31,612 bases of DNA, taken from positions 1 to 31,612 of the forward strand of contig JBNGIS010020452.1 in assembly GCA_049999725.1 (NCBI GenBank), given 5' to 3'. Below the pieces are notes generated by a model. That model was not told the DNA's origin. It worked only from the letters and a program-made list of their open reading frames with translations, and ran no database searches. The first letter of the stretch is position 1; the number at the start of each line of letters is the position of its first letter. The stretch is from Haplomitrium mnioides. Taxonomy: Eukaryota > Marchantiophyta > Haplomitriopsida > Calobryales. The position numbers were made by a program, and so were the translations under genes. Shown here in pieces: positions 20,806 to 31,010 of the stretch.

Positions 20806-21473
20806 TGAGTGACCAAGGCACGCATTTCATTAATTAGGTCATTGGTGAGCTTACAGGGAGGTATCTTGTCAAGCACAGGAAAACCATAGCCTATCACCCT
20901 AAGACCAATGGGTTAACAGAGAGGGCCAATGGCATTATGGGAAAAATTCTGAACAACACGGTGGCTGCCAATAAAGTGGACTAGGATTTGAAGTTGTTGA
21001 CCGCTACACATGCCTACAACTTGGCCTACAAGACAACTATGGGCCATTGCCTTTACCTCATGGTTTTTGGGCAGCACTCGTTGGTCTTGGTAGAGTTCGA
21101 AGTTCCAACAACTCGAGTGACAGTGGAGGAGAGAATGGTTGAGGGTCCAAGCCGAATGGAAAGGGTACATCAACTAGAGGCCTTGGCAAAAATCAGAACA
21201 GCGGCACAAAAGCGGATGGAACATCAACAGCAACTGACCAAGAAGCAACACGACAAGAAGCTGCGATTGATTGAATTCAAGGGTGGTGATTTGGTGCTGC
21301 TCTACGACAACAGGTTGTTGCACTTCTCCTTGAAGCTGCATACCAAGTGGATGGGACCCTATATGGTTCATGGAAATGGGTTAGTAGAGTTGAGCACATT
21401 AACGGAGGAACACATTCCCAATCGTATTCATTATAACAGACTTAAGCGGTATTACCACCAAGAGGACGAATGA
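20806..21473 (+). pseudogene. Element A integrase, C-terminal part
   Basis: The frame continues with VSDQGTHFIN, holding the second catalytic Asp (20811-20813). AYHPKTNGLTERANG follows, with the catalytic Glu at 20919-20921. Then come the C-terminal region with EFKGGDLVLLYDNRL, KLHTKWMGPYMVHGNG and NRIHYNRLKRYY. With the first Asp at 17545 the full D,D-E triad is present. Stops: TAG at 20835-20837 and 20982-20984. The final 485 or so bases (20988-21473) are fully open to the natural TGA. The product inserted element DNA into the host chromosome. Confidence 0.94.
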
Positions 21474-21741
21474 AGAAGGCGCTAACTGGTATAGCGTGGG
21501 AGATCTGTACATACGATTGCTAGAGTTGGGGTGTGTGTGTGTACCATTGTCCTGTAGGGGTTGTGCAGATTCTGAGTAAAAGGTAGTTGGTGAGGTATGT
21601 TTGTTTGTGCCTTTGGGTTGTATGAGTGTTGCAATGTGCGGAAGCCAGATCAAACTGGAGGGCAGCTTGCAAGGAAGGTCCAACAAGGTTAGAGGAAGGA
21701 AGGGTGTTTATGGGGTCGTTGCACAAATAAAAGGAGAGTTA
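21474..21741 (+). other. Element A 3' untranslated region and polypurine tract
   Basis: No gene lies between the integrase stop and the 3' LTR. It has a short GT run near 21530-21542. The purine tract ATAAAAGGAGAG (21727-21738) with TTA precedes the LTR start TGTCGAC, and is the likely plus-strand primer. Confidence 0.8.
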
Positions 21742-22829
21742 TGTCGACAAGGTGTTTTTGCAATTTTCAAAATTTTGTGGTTAACAAAGTCTAGTGCAAC
21801 TCTTTGAGCTCCAAGTTTATTTTATTATTTCAGTTTATAATTATTTTATTATGTTATATTTTTAATTTTTATATTATTATTATTATATCCTTCCCTTCTC
21901 TTCCCTTTCTCTCCTTTCTTCTCTTCCTTTTATCTTTCCCTTTCCTTTCTCTTTTATCCCTTTGCGGTCATATCCCTTTCCCGTCACCGCGCATGCACAG
22001 CAAGGACCAGGCTATAGCGATCATTCACTTCAAGAGGGAGCCATTTAGAATCGAGAGGAGCCTTAGCTGCTCAGTTTGCAGCTGAGGCAACATTGCGAGA
22101 GTCCATGCTGCCCAAAAGGATGAAGATATGCCTCCAATCGAGGCCATACTTGAACCCCAGAGGCAGAAATAAAGCTTTCACGTCAAGAAGTCGAATTGGC
22201 TACCTCTAGCTGCATTGATCAAAAGGAAAATAATCTGCATACAAGGGGGATTGCGCGATCAAGATGCAGGCTGGAAGCGATCGGGAGGCATAGGAAGATC
22301 AAACAAAAGGGGCTCACAAAATTCGAGTTGGAGAATTTCGCGTTCGGGAGAGAATCAATTCGAAAAGAACAGAGAAAGAGGAGGTGGATCGATTACCTGG
22401 GGAAAATTGAATCGCACTAGGCTTGGTAGAGGAATTGATCGTCGCAGGGGATTGAGTGCAGAGAGAGAGGTGGATCGAGTGAGGCGATGATATATGCTAG
22501 AGATGGATTTGAGCCAAGAAGAGATGGCATAGGGGAATTTCATCGCAATAGCATTCGAGACAGAATGAATTTGAGAGAGGGAGACCATGAGGAATTCAAA
22601 GCTGAAGAAGATCGTCGAGGAGAATTTTGTTGCAATAGCATAATTCGTAGAGGGGAGAGAAATTTGCCAGCAAATGAGGTGAGGACATGAATTGCACTGG
22701 GAGATTTTAAGAGGGATCAAATCGAGGAGTCTGGAGGAGGTTGGATCGCACGCATGTCCTGGAGTAGGATTAATCACGAGAGAAGATTGTGAGGCTGGAG
22801 TATTCGACATGCGATGGAGGATTCGCCAA

Positions 22830-22834
22830 GGAGA
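22830..22834. repeat. Target-site duplication of the copia solo LTR, left copy (GGAGA)
   Basis: GGAGA before TGTAAAG equals GGAGA at 23111-23115. The 5' LTR of element A has the unoccupied site near 738-742 (CAAGGAGCTCACC). Confidence 0.88.
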
Positions 22835-23110
22835 TGTAAAGAAATCGAGGAGACAAATGTTTGGAGGCAAAATATGAGAGATCGTATTCAACTCAATGGA
22901 TTTACAAAAGTGAAGAGGCTTGCAGCACGGCGGCGCTCTCTTCGATCTCCCCTTCTTTTCTCTCTACATACTCTGTATTTATACTTGAAAATTACCCTAA
23001 ATTAACTTAACAAAACTAACCCTAAAGAGGGTCCACAAAATAAGACTCTACCCGTCATCCTACGGGTTACGTCATCCTACGGATTATGTACAGAGCTTGG
23101 TATTTCAACA
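22835..23110 (-). mobile_element. Ty1/copia-type solo LTR, 276 bp
   Basis: Read on the minus strand it starts TGTTGAAATACC at 23110 and ends TTTACA at 22835, with 5-bp duplications GGAGA on both sides. A TATAAATACA box on the minus strand (22983-22974) lies about 127 bases from the LTR start, consistent with a compact copia promoter. No internal sequence accompanies it. It splits homology between the two A LTRs: the sequence before it matches up to about 742 and the sequence after it matches from there on. It therefore inserted after element A did. Confidence 0.88.
22974..22983 (-). promoter_or_regulatory. TATA box of the copia-type solo LTR
   Basis: TATAAATACA on the minus strand, followed downstream by a short purine-rich leader. 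Position and sequence fit the U3 promoter of a small copia LTR. Confidence 0.6.
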
Positions 23111-23115
23111 GGAGA
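23111..23115. repeat. Target-site duplication of the copia solo LTR, right copy (GGAGA)
   Basis: Equals 22830-22834 and follows the ...TTTCAACA terminus directly. Confidence 0.88.
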
Positions 23116-23342
23116 TCGCTAGAGGAGAGATCGCTAGAATCGCTAGAGGAGGGGGTCTCGCTAGAATCATCAATGAAAGACTTCACATGGATTGCAACAG
23201 AAATGAATGCGGAAGGGGGACTCAATTGAATCGCGCTGGGAGGCAATTAATCGAGCTACAAGGGAGGATTTTGCCTTAGGGAATTGATCGCAACAGCAGA
23301 GTGGGCACATCAATCCTACTGGAAATACTTTTGTTAAAGTGA

Positions 23343-23680
23343 ACACTGTTGTGAATCTCACATCAGTGATGATGCCATCTTCGGCTGGTTCAAAACCTGA
23401 TGTTTGCTCTCGTCCATCAAGGCAGGTTGCACCGTAGATTGTCGCTGGCTCAAAAGCGAACCAAAAGGTGTTGGACTAGAACAAACGATTCAAAGTCATC
23501 TTGGGAACTACCAAAGCCATCGCATATCTACACGAGCAATGGCGAGATTGTATCATTTACTGTAACATCAAGCCCGAGAATATAGTGTTGGATAAAAACT
23601 TTGACACCAAGGTGTCTAATTTTGGGCTTGCAAAACCCATGACAATGAAAGATCAAGTAAGAGTTTTGACCACGAGATAG
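23343..23680 (+). pseudogene. S-domain receptor-like kinase fragment, LTR cargo copy 2
   Basis: The counterpart of 955-1293. It reads ANQKVLD, stop, NKRFKVILGTTKAIAYLHEQW, with CIIYCNIKPENIVLD in the catalytic loop and VSNFGLAKPM at the DFG position. The HCD triad is YCN here, and the DFG Asp is Asn although the Gly is kept; in copy 1 the Gly is lost and the Asp kept. Both copies therefore carry separate lesions plus a shared loss of the catalytic-loop Asp. It ends in LTTR and a TAG before the minisatellite. It is not functional. Confidence 0.84.
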
Positions 23681-23699
23681 GCAATCGGAGCCATTTCTG

Positions 23700-24212
23700 T
23701 GCGAAAGTCAGAGGTGCACTCCGAGGGACACTCGGAGGCATTTTGTGCAAAAGTGAGAGGTGAATTTGGAGGCGCAATGTTTGAGTGTCAAAGGTGCACT
23801 TTGGAGGTGCACATTTTGGAGGTGCGCCTCTGAGGTGCACATTTTGGGGAACGTGGAGGTGTGCACGCGAAGATGTGCTTCGGGGGTGCACACTCGATGG
23901 TGCATTATGAGGTGCACACTCGGTGGTGTGCCTTGGAGGTGCACTTTGGAGTGAATTCGAAGGTGCGCTTCGGAGGTGTGCGTGTATGCATTTTCGGAGG
24001 TGCACATTTCGGAGGCATGTTCAGAGGTGTGCATTTTTTAGTGTGCGCGCGGAGGTGTGCTCTGTGTGTATTTTTGGAGGTGTGCAGGGTGCATACTTCG
24101 GAGGTATGCATTTCGGGGATGCATTTTGGAGGTGCTTTGGATGTGTTTTTGAGAGATATGCAGGTGCACATTTCGGAGGTGCTTTAGAGGTGTACAAGTG
24201 CACACTTCAGAA
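23700..24212 (+). repeat. GTGCAC-rich degenerate minisatellite, copy 2
   Basis: The same GGAGGTGCAC-type unit and the same position between kinase and TAF1 as copy 1, but with different numbers and orders of variant units. Overlapping open frames on both strands are by-products of the repeat. Confidence 0.9.
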
Positions 24213-24237
24213 GTAAGTTTGGAGATTTGAATGCATC

Positions 24238-25100
24238 ATAAAAGACCAAGGTCTTGTATTCGGGGAAAGAGTTGGAGGAGGGGCTAAGTTTTTCAAAGCA
24301 AGAGGTGCCTCCCAATTAGGTGCTTCACCTTGTTCCAACCAAAGTTCATCCCTGGCCAAGAGCTCAGCGTCAGCCTGGCGAGAATAAGCCTCTACGACCA
24401 CCAGGAGCATTCAAAAAGAAGTCTGATCTTTTTGGGAAGGATGGTCACATTGCTCTATTGGAGTACTGTGAGGAGCAACCTCTTAATGTTGAGTAATGTG
24501 AGGATGGGAGCACGCCTCTCTATATACTGTCGTAAAGTGACACCCACTGATACCACTGCAGCTACCTTTCAAAATAAGAGGGGTCCATGGGTTGGTGTTC
24601 CGCTACCCTTGAAGCCTATTGAAGATTTCCCTTTTTGGGGAATATTCGACATGGATGTACACAATCCAATCTTGAAACTAATATGTTCCGAGCTCCATCT
24701 TTTTCTCATAAGGTGGCCCACAGTGACGTTCTTCTGGTTAGCTCAACTAAGGGAAAGCTTTCATTGAGTCACATTGACAATATGCCTGTTGTAGGACAAC
24801 ATGAGCCTCACTTCTAAGTGAGGAAACTTTCAAGTGAACATACAGCTTCTCGTGTGAAAGTTGGTGTTGCTGCACTTAATAAATTTGCTCAAGGGCAACA
24901 AATGTCCTTTATGCAGCCTCAGCAACTGACACGAGAAAAGTGTCAAGAGATATGGGACCAACAAGTGCAAGGTCTTGGTGTTGCTGAAGGTGAAGATTCA
25001 AAGAGTGATGGAGAGGCTAATGGCGACTTAGACTCCTTTGCTGGAGATCTGGAAAATTTGCTTGAAGCATAGAAGGAGATGGAAGATGAAGAAACTAAGC
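24238..25100 (+). pseudogene. TAF1: TAF1 fragments, LTR cargo copy 2
   Basis: Same two-piece structure as copy 1. Piece one gives VRMGARLSIYCRK, NKRGPWVGVPLPLKPIEDF and GCTQSNLETNMFRAPSF, and HVAHSD-like and GKLSLSHID variants. Piece two (24818-25072) is open for 84 codons with GVAALNKFAQGQQMSF, TREKCQEIWDQQVQGLG and DLDSFAGDLENLLEA. Stops differ from copy 1: TAA at 24815-24817 where copy 1 reads through, and no stop where copy 1 has TAG after QPQQ. Shared frame changes lie after RPLN and before GNIR, so those predate the insertion or arose at capture. The internal deletion junction is the same in both copies. Confidence 0.88.
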
Positions 25101-25113
25101 CATGCAGAGATTA

Positions 25114-26300
25114 AAAGAAGCCTATGGGCTGGACTTGGAGACCTTTCCTACTCCCAAAAATGAAGACTATTATTTTAGTTAGTCGCATTAAAATTAAGGG
25201 TCAAGTTAACGGATGAGCTAGGGTCGAAGTGGGGATAACCAAAGTGGGGATAAAGGGATAAAAGGTATGGGCCGTGGCGTGGCGGGAAATATAGGTGCAT
25301 GCTTGGCTCATTCTTGGGGATTCACCACAGGAGAGCATTACGAGCGCATGACGGAGGACGGGAGGAGGAGAGAGGGAAGGCCATCACGCGAAGAGGAGTG
25401 GAGGTGTCTTGGGCTGGGTTGTGGGACAAAAGGTGGGGTGGATTGCATTGCTTGAGGTTGGTGTTGGGGTACTAGAGGTGGGCATATGCAAGTGGACCAG
25501 CTTTTGGAGGTGTTGCAACAGTCAAGGGCAACTTTCTTAGGGAACTCAAGGGGGTGGGCTTATCTTCAAGTCACAATGTGTGGGAGGTACCAATAGTGTG
25601 TTTTCTTTTCCCGTCTCCATAGAAATTGGTTATGCTAACCTAAGCTACTTTATAACACAAGATCAAGAGGTAGTTTAATTTCAGGGTGAGTCCAGTGTGC
25701 CTTTGGGGGTGCATTGAGTGTTGATCTCTTCTACGTAGATGCCAATTTGGAGTTCTTGCTAAGCAGAGTGCACTATGGCGGTTTTGTCGGTGGGTTTGAC
25801 AGGTGTTTGTGGGGTGGAGTGAAGGCCAGCAGCTATGAGAGCTGCTTTCTTATTGGTAGAAGTCAAACAATCAACTTCCTTTCCCTTAGTAAGTCAATCT
25901 AGGGACTTCGAGTGGTCGAAGAGAAATTAACTAACTACGAGTGTGTGCGTATGAGTAAGTTGTGGGTATGTTAGAGGCTTATTAGAATTGTTGTGGGTAT
26001 TTGTGGGCCAACAGGCTTGAGGGTGAGGTTTGTAAACTTTATGAAATATTTTTTGAGTGCATTGATTTCATTGGAAGGACAATTGTTGGCTGTGGGTGTG
26101 TGAGTGTGTGTGTATGTGTGTGTGTGTGTTGTACTTTGTTGTTGTAAGTCGGTGTTGTAGTTATTCTAGAGTGGGTAAGTAAGAGTTGGGGTCAAATTGG
26201 TGCAAAACCCCTCACATAAAAGGTCCAGAAACACAAATCAGCCCTTAAGTTGGTGTAAATCAGTAGAAAAGGAGATAAGAGACCGACCTTTGGGCTGACA
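25114..26300 (+). repeat. Non-coding 3' third of the element A 3' LTR
   Basis: Matches 2746-3908. No gene is visible. It includes a GT microsatellite (26093-26131), longer than in the 5' LTR copy, and the terminal block ending GGGCTGACA. Confidence 0.8.
26093..26131. repeat. GT/TG microsatellite
   Basis: Interrupted TG run with GTGAGTG and GTATG interruptions, expanded relative to the same place in the 5' LTR (about 3715-3742). Confidence 0.85.
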
Positions 26301-26457
26301 CATGGGTCTATGATTGACTGAATTTTGGATCAATCACCAGTCTGTACAAAGTAGAGAACAATCGTCGCCTTGACCCATCCGCTACATTCGCAAGCTATTC
26401 TGGTTCACCTTACTCACTCACAGGTATTTCAAGAAAATCAGAATATAGACCTGAAAT

Positions 26458-27405
26458 GGCATCTATAGCGTCTCTGAAGTTCTAGGCCTTGAGAAATTAG
26501 ATGGCTCCAATTACTCATCATGGTCACTAGATGTCACAACATACATGACATCTAAGGGCATCTACAAAATACTCATCACGGACGACAAAATAAACCCCCG
26601 TGATGCAGCCAAAGCTCTCATTCTGATTTGACACCATCTAGTGGAACCTCTAAGACTCCAATACCTGAACTACAACAGCCTCCACCTACTGTCAAAAGAA
26701 CTAAAACTAAGATTTGACCATCTGATAAGCATATCACTTCCTGCAGCAAGACACGATTGGATTAATCTCCACATTCAGGACCATGCATCCATAGTCAATT
26801 ACAATAGCGAATTGTTCCGCATTGTCTCACAGTTAGCAATCTGTGGTCACCCCATGACCAACGAGGAGCAAATAGAGAAGACTCTATTGACTTTTTTTGT
26901 GAGCAATCTCATTTTAGCATCACAATATCGCAACATGCGATTCACATGATACTCTAAACTTATAGCATACATGCTACTAGCCAAAAAGCATCAACTCCTC
27001 TTCGTGGAAAATGCAAAGAAATGACCCCCAAGGTATGCCGCACCTCCACAAAACCCTGAATCACACTTTACAGGGATTGGACAATATCCCCGCTCCATAA
27101 ACAGAAATTTTTCCAGAGGGAGAGGAAAGAGACACTTCAGATTTAGGGGGAGCACCACCTACCCGAGCACTAGTCAACCTCAGACCCCCAAGAACATGGA
27201 TCGACATATCAAACGTCGCACATCAACGACGCTAGAATGCGCTCAACAGTGCACATGGACCAACAGAGGAGGTAGGCAACCAAATAGAGGTGGACGAACT
27301 CATTCTCAATTGCACCAACCTCAAATAACATGCAATTGTTGTGGCACTCGTGGCCACACCCAGCCTACTTGTAGGGTACCTACGCACCTAGCGTGCCTAT
27401 ACCAA
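26458..27405 (+). pseudogene. Copia gag, broken
   Basis: The N-terminal part has EVLGLEKLDGSNYSSWSLD, the start motif of copia Gag, in a frame shifted from ATG 26458. LRLQYLNYNSLHLLSKELK, then ISLPAARHDWINLHIQDH and MTNEEQIEKTLLTFFVSNL lie in the 26641-26949 frame. After a TGA at 26947 a basic region and a complete zinc knuckle (CNCCGTRGHTQPTC, near 27340-27372) follow. Stops (TGA near 26629, at 26947) and frame changes disable it. Confidence 0.82.
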
Positions 27406-27447
27406 TAGAGCATTAAACCTCACAATAATGAGATACACGGTAACTTA

Positions 27448-28800
27448 TTGGAGTTGACAAACATGGATGAATATCCACCGTACAATCTACATCTTGAGAG
27501 TGACATGACTCATCCCTATTTGTCAAACCATGAAAACAAATTTGAGATAACCTGCATTGTAGAAAGCGGATCTTCGCACACTATATTGCAAGACCGCAAG
27601 TACTTCTCATCGATTAAACCTTCTTTCAGGCCTATGACCACGATCACCGGCCACAACCAAATTAAAGAAGAACATGGTCTAGCGACCATACTCTTTCCAA
27701 ACGGCACCAAACTGGATATCCAATTTGCCATTTATGCACTTGCAGCAACCAGAAACCTCATTAGTTTCCGCGATATACAACAAAACGGTTTCCACATTCA
27801 AACTGGAATTTTTGAGGACATTGAAGTCCTCCATATCTTGAGTCCAACAACAATGGGTTTGGACATACAAGAATCATTTTGGCTATCCCCACATGGCCTT
27901 TACACTACCACAATCTGCTCATATCATGTCTCTACGACACTGATCTCCACAACCCTCATATGGCACAACCGTCTGGGGCATTCCGGTCGAGACATGTTCT
28001 ACCACATCAAAAATGACAACAAGGGCATGCCACATAACGTGCATCCCTTGCCCTTGAATACCCCATGCTTAGCATGCGCACAAGGCAAACTGAGAATTAC
28101 ACCTTCTCACGACAAAACAACAATCACGATTCCTCAAGAGAATCTACGCTGATGTCTGTGGACCTATCCATCCACCTTCGGGACCCTTCCGATACTTCCT
28201 AGTCACCATTGATGCATCATCCAAATGGTCACAAGTATCCCTGCTCATGACCAAAAATATGGTCTTCCTGAAACTCCTATCCCAAATCTTGAAAATCTCA
28301 GAACAATTTCCTAATTACCCAATCAGAAATATAAGAGTGGACAATGTTGGAGAATTCTCTTCCCAAACATTTGACAACTTTTGCACATCTACTGGCATAG
28401 ATATCCAATATTCAGTTCCACATGTATACTTTCAAAATAGTATTGCAGAATCTGCTATCAAGAGAATATAACGAATAGCAAAACCATTACTTATGAATTC
28501 CAACCTCCCCACCATTGCTTGGGGATACGTAGTCATGTACGCAACATCTTTACTGCACTATAGACCATATGCATTCAATCAGTACTCCCCATGCCAACTC
28601 ACAGCCAAAATTCTTGTAGATATCTCACATCTTCGCACCTTTGGCTGCCTCGTCATTGTCCCAATCTTAGGACCACATCAAATAAAGATGGGACCCCAAC
28701 GCTAAAAAGGCATATACATTAGTTTTGAATCTCCTTATATCATCTGATATCTTTAACCTTCAACCTCTAATGTGTTTAAGTCTCGATTTGTAGACTGTCA
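27448..28800 (+). pseudogene. Copia protease and integrase, broken
   Basis: 27448-28152 is open. The protease motif reads IVESGSSHTIL where copia has a D-S-G; the catalytic Asp is Glu (27562-27564). Next comes the GAG-pre-integrase zinc region: WHNRLGHSG and CLACAQGK. A frameshift at about 28145 leads to the integrase core, with D in ADVCGPIH (28151-28153), D in RVDNVGEFS (28340-28342) and E in IAESAIKRI (28448-28450), so the triad is intact. TAA at 28469-28471, then ISHLRTFGCLV and KMGPQR in the same frame, TAA at 28703. The region 28800-29375 is the decayed integrase-RT linker, with RPKGLKNKSK-like sequence. Confidence 0.85.
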
Positions 28801-29375
28801 ATTCTTTGAAGAATCTTTCTCGTATTTGTTACAAGAGGACAAAGCTTTACAACCCAAACTTGAGGACAACTTAATCTGACACCACCACTTGCCATTAGAA
28901 TTCGATCAACGGAATGGACAATCAGATGACAAAGTCAAACGACTCCTTTGTTTACAGCAAATATTAATCAAAATACCTAACTCATTTAACAATGCAGCCA
29001 GCATCACCAAATCACACGTTGACGTAGCCAATGCGCCGACTCGACATTGCCCTTGCTACTAAAATACAACCCAAAGCAAAATGTGGCAGACCTAAGGGCT
29101 TAAAAATAAATCAAAATCACCGACATCATTACACGTTGGGACCGACAACGATGAAATAACAATTGACTATTCCCATATTGGTCACATATGGGATAGAACC
29201 CAGACCTCTATGGATGACCTATTCACATTCTCTGTATCACAATCAATAGACAATGATACACCTGATCGTTTATCTATACAAGAAACACAATCTAGAACCG
29301 ATTAGCCCCAATGAGAGACAGCCATAAATTCAGAACTTGACTATTTCATACGATGACAAGTATTTGGATCTGTAA

Positions 29376-29690
29376 TACCAACACTTCTTGACATGAACTT
29401 GACATATTACAGATTTATTTTTGTTTGAAAACACAATGCGAAAGGTGATGTAACATGATACAAGGCAAGACTAGTGCCCAAAAGATACACTTAAATCCTT
29501 AGACATGATTATGACCTCACATACTCACCTGTCATGGACACTATAACATACATATATATGATAGCATTCACTATCCAATGCCATCTCACCATGCACATCA
29601 TGGACATCATCACTGCCTGCTTATATGGGATTCTGAACACCCAAATTTTTATGAAGGAACCCCCTGAACTCATATCAAGAATGGCATTTC
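29376..29690 (+). pseudogene. Copia reverse transcriptase, N-terminal fragment
   Basis: HNAKGDVT, YKARLVPKRYT, DYDLTYSPVMDTITY and TMHIMDIITACLYG are the first RT blocks of copia elements; the last holds the first catalytic Asp. It continues to FMKEPPELI and then loses similarity near 29690. The YVDD-type box and RNase H are absent. Several stops interrupt the beginning. Confidence 0.85.
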
Positions 29691-30109
29691 ATATTCAAAG
29701 GGAGAACAGCCACAATGAAAATGGACCTTCAGCCCCAAGCAGTCTAAAAACTGAGATTGGACCTTCTGTTTCTTAGGGCCTAAATTATGAGGTTGGACCT
29801 TCTGTCGCTCATGATATGTGTGAGAGCATAGTTCTTGATAGAAGATCATAAACGACTTGAAGGACTTCTCTTCTGTGCGGTGGAGTGAGAAGGAAATGGT
29901 AAAGCTTCAGTTTTAAGGGTAAAATTGTAAAATATAAGGACCAGAGGAACATTTTGGTAAAGTAGAAAAGGAGAGAGGGCTAGGTGATGAGGCAGTTGGT
30001 CTTTTCTCAGTGAAAAAGAAAAAAGCATATTTTGTTTGGTAAAACTAATCTAATTGTTGAGGGTCAGCCAGCCCCTACCTGTCTACCTATCTATCTATTC
30101 CTGTTATAT
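29691..30109. other. No gene recognised
   Basis: Non-coding by appearance. Three spaced copies of TGGACCTTC(T/A)G lie at 29722, 29757 and 29794 (about 36-bp period). The rest is purine-rich and holds a CTAT-rich run near 30085-30105. Confidence 0.5.
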
Positions 30110-30976
30110 GTGTTGATGGACAGCTTGCCCAGGAGCCAGGTGAAGTGTGTCTAAAGGAAGGAAGCCGATGCCCTGAACTAGGTCCGTCCAGGGGCACGAA
30201 GAATAAAGCGGTGGCCTTACACCCCGGTGGGGCTGCCTCTCGAAAGGAAGTAAGTGTAAATTGCTTATATAGTGCTTCTAAATTATGTGAGAAGACTTAT
30301 GGGATATCTAGAGGTGATTGGGGAAGGCCACCAGTTATGATTAGTTGCGAGGGAGAAATGAGTGCTTGGATCACGGTTGGTAATCCGCATTGAGGGAGAT
30401 TTGCAAGTGCTCCGTGGTGTAGATTCATAGAAATGGTGGAATTTCGCCCTGGATTGAGAATAGATTAAATTTCAAAAGGAGCTAGATACCCTGGTAAAAT
30501 ATGAAGGCCCTTCTGCGAAGAAGTACTGGCCGAGAAGCTCTATACTAATTGAAGAAAGTGAACAATCGGCCTAGCGCTGGAGAGTTTGAGGAAGCATTAT
30601 GCTGCGCGGAAGTCTGATGCGAGTGCCCTGGTTTGAGAAATGCCATAGAATGAAAGGTAGGATTGACCAGTGTTGAAGGCCTTTGAAGAAATCGAATGTT
30701 GTGATAAAATTTAAGGAATAAATCTGCGAAGCGAATTCTTGAGAATGAATGTTCAACGAATTGCTTAAGAGGAACGATCTTGTGGCACAGAGTTTTCTGA
30801 TGACGAATGAAGGTGCTTGGGGAAATTGATCTATGGAGAATTGAGGCGATGCTGCAAATAGATATGCTTGAGTGTCTGGTGTGGAAATGCTCCTGCGGAA
30901 AGTGATAAGCTGCAAAAGGAGAAATTGTATTGCAAAGGAATTGAAGTGAAAGAAGAGCAAGAAGGTTCGTATGAAG

Positions 30977-31010
<34 letters not shown>

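Larger units (their letters stand above)
88..26300 (+). mobile_element. Element A: Ty3/gypsy LTR retrotransposon with LTRs over 4 kb, interrupted by nested insertions
   Basis: The whole span reads as one gypsy element: 5' LTR (88-3908, start missing), gag, protease, RT, RNase H, integrase, polypurine tract, 3' LTR (21742-26300). The order with integrase last is diagnostic of Ty3/gypsy. RT resumes in frame after element B (7076-16009) is removed, and integrase resumes in frame after the solo LTR (17722-20800) is removed. Without inserts the internal part is about 5.8 kb. The two LTR copies differ at roughly one base in twenty where I compared them (3 in 60 within the TAF1 segment), so the insertion is not recent. 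Every coding domain has stops or frameshifts, so the copy is dead. The left target duplication is outside the window, so the right one (CATGG at 26301-26305, if present) cannot be confirmed. Confidence 0.93.
21742..26300 (+). mobile_element. 3' LTR of element A (contains a nested copia solo LTR)
   Basis: Starts TGTCGACAAGG directly after the polypurine tract, ends GGGCTGACA. It is 4,559 bp long, or about 4,278 bp without the nested solo LTR and its duplicated site. The first 250 bases are AT-rich, then a pyrimidine tract (about 21890-21960). A purine-rich stretch (22190-22830), kinase fragment, minisatellite, TAF1 pieces and the non-coding 3' third follow, the same order as in the 5' LTR. Confidence 0.93.
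26301..29690 (+). mobile_element. Ty1/copia element remnant abutting element A
   Basis: Contains gag, protease, integrase and the first part of RT in the copia order (integrase before RT). It begins right at the end of the 3' LTR of element A with a short leader and no LTR or primer site, and stops inside RT near 29690 with no RNase H or 3' LTR. The simplest reading is that element A inserted into its 5' region and its 3' half was lost or replaced. It is probably the oldest layer in the window. It is too unlike the 276-bp LTRs to be linked to them from the sequence alone. Confidence 0.85.

Noticed and set aside
23700-24212. CRISPR-like array of short repeats
   Set aside because: Units are degenerate and contiguous with no unique spacers, in a plant retrotransposon LTR; it is a minisatellite.
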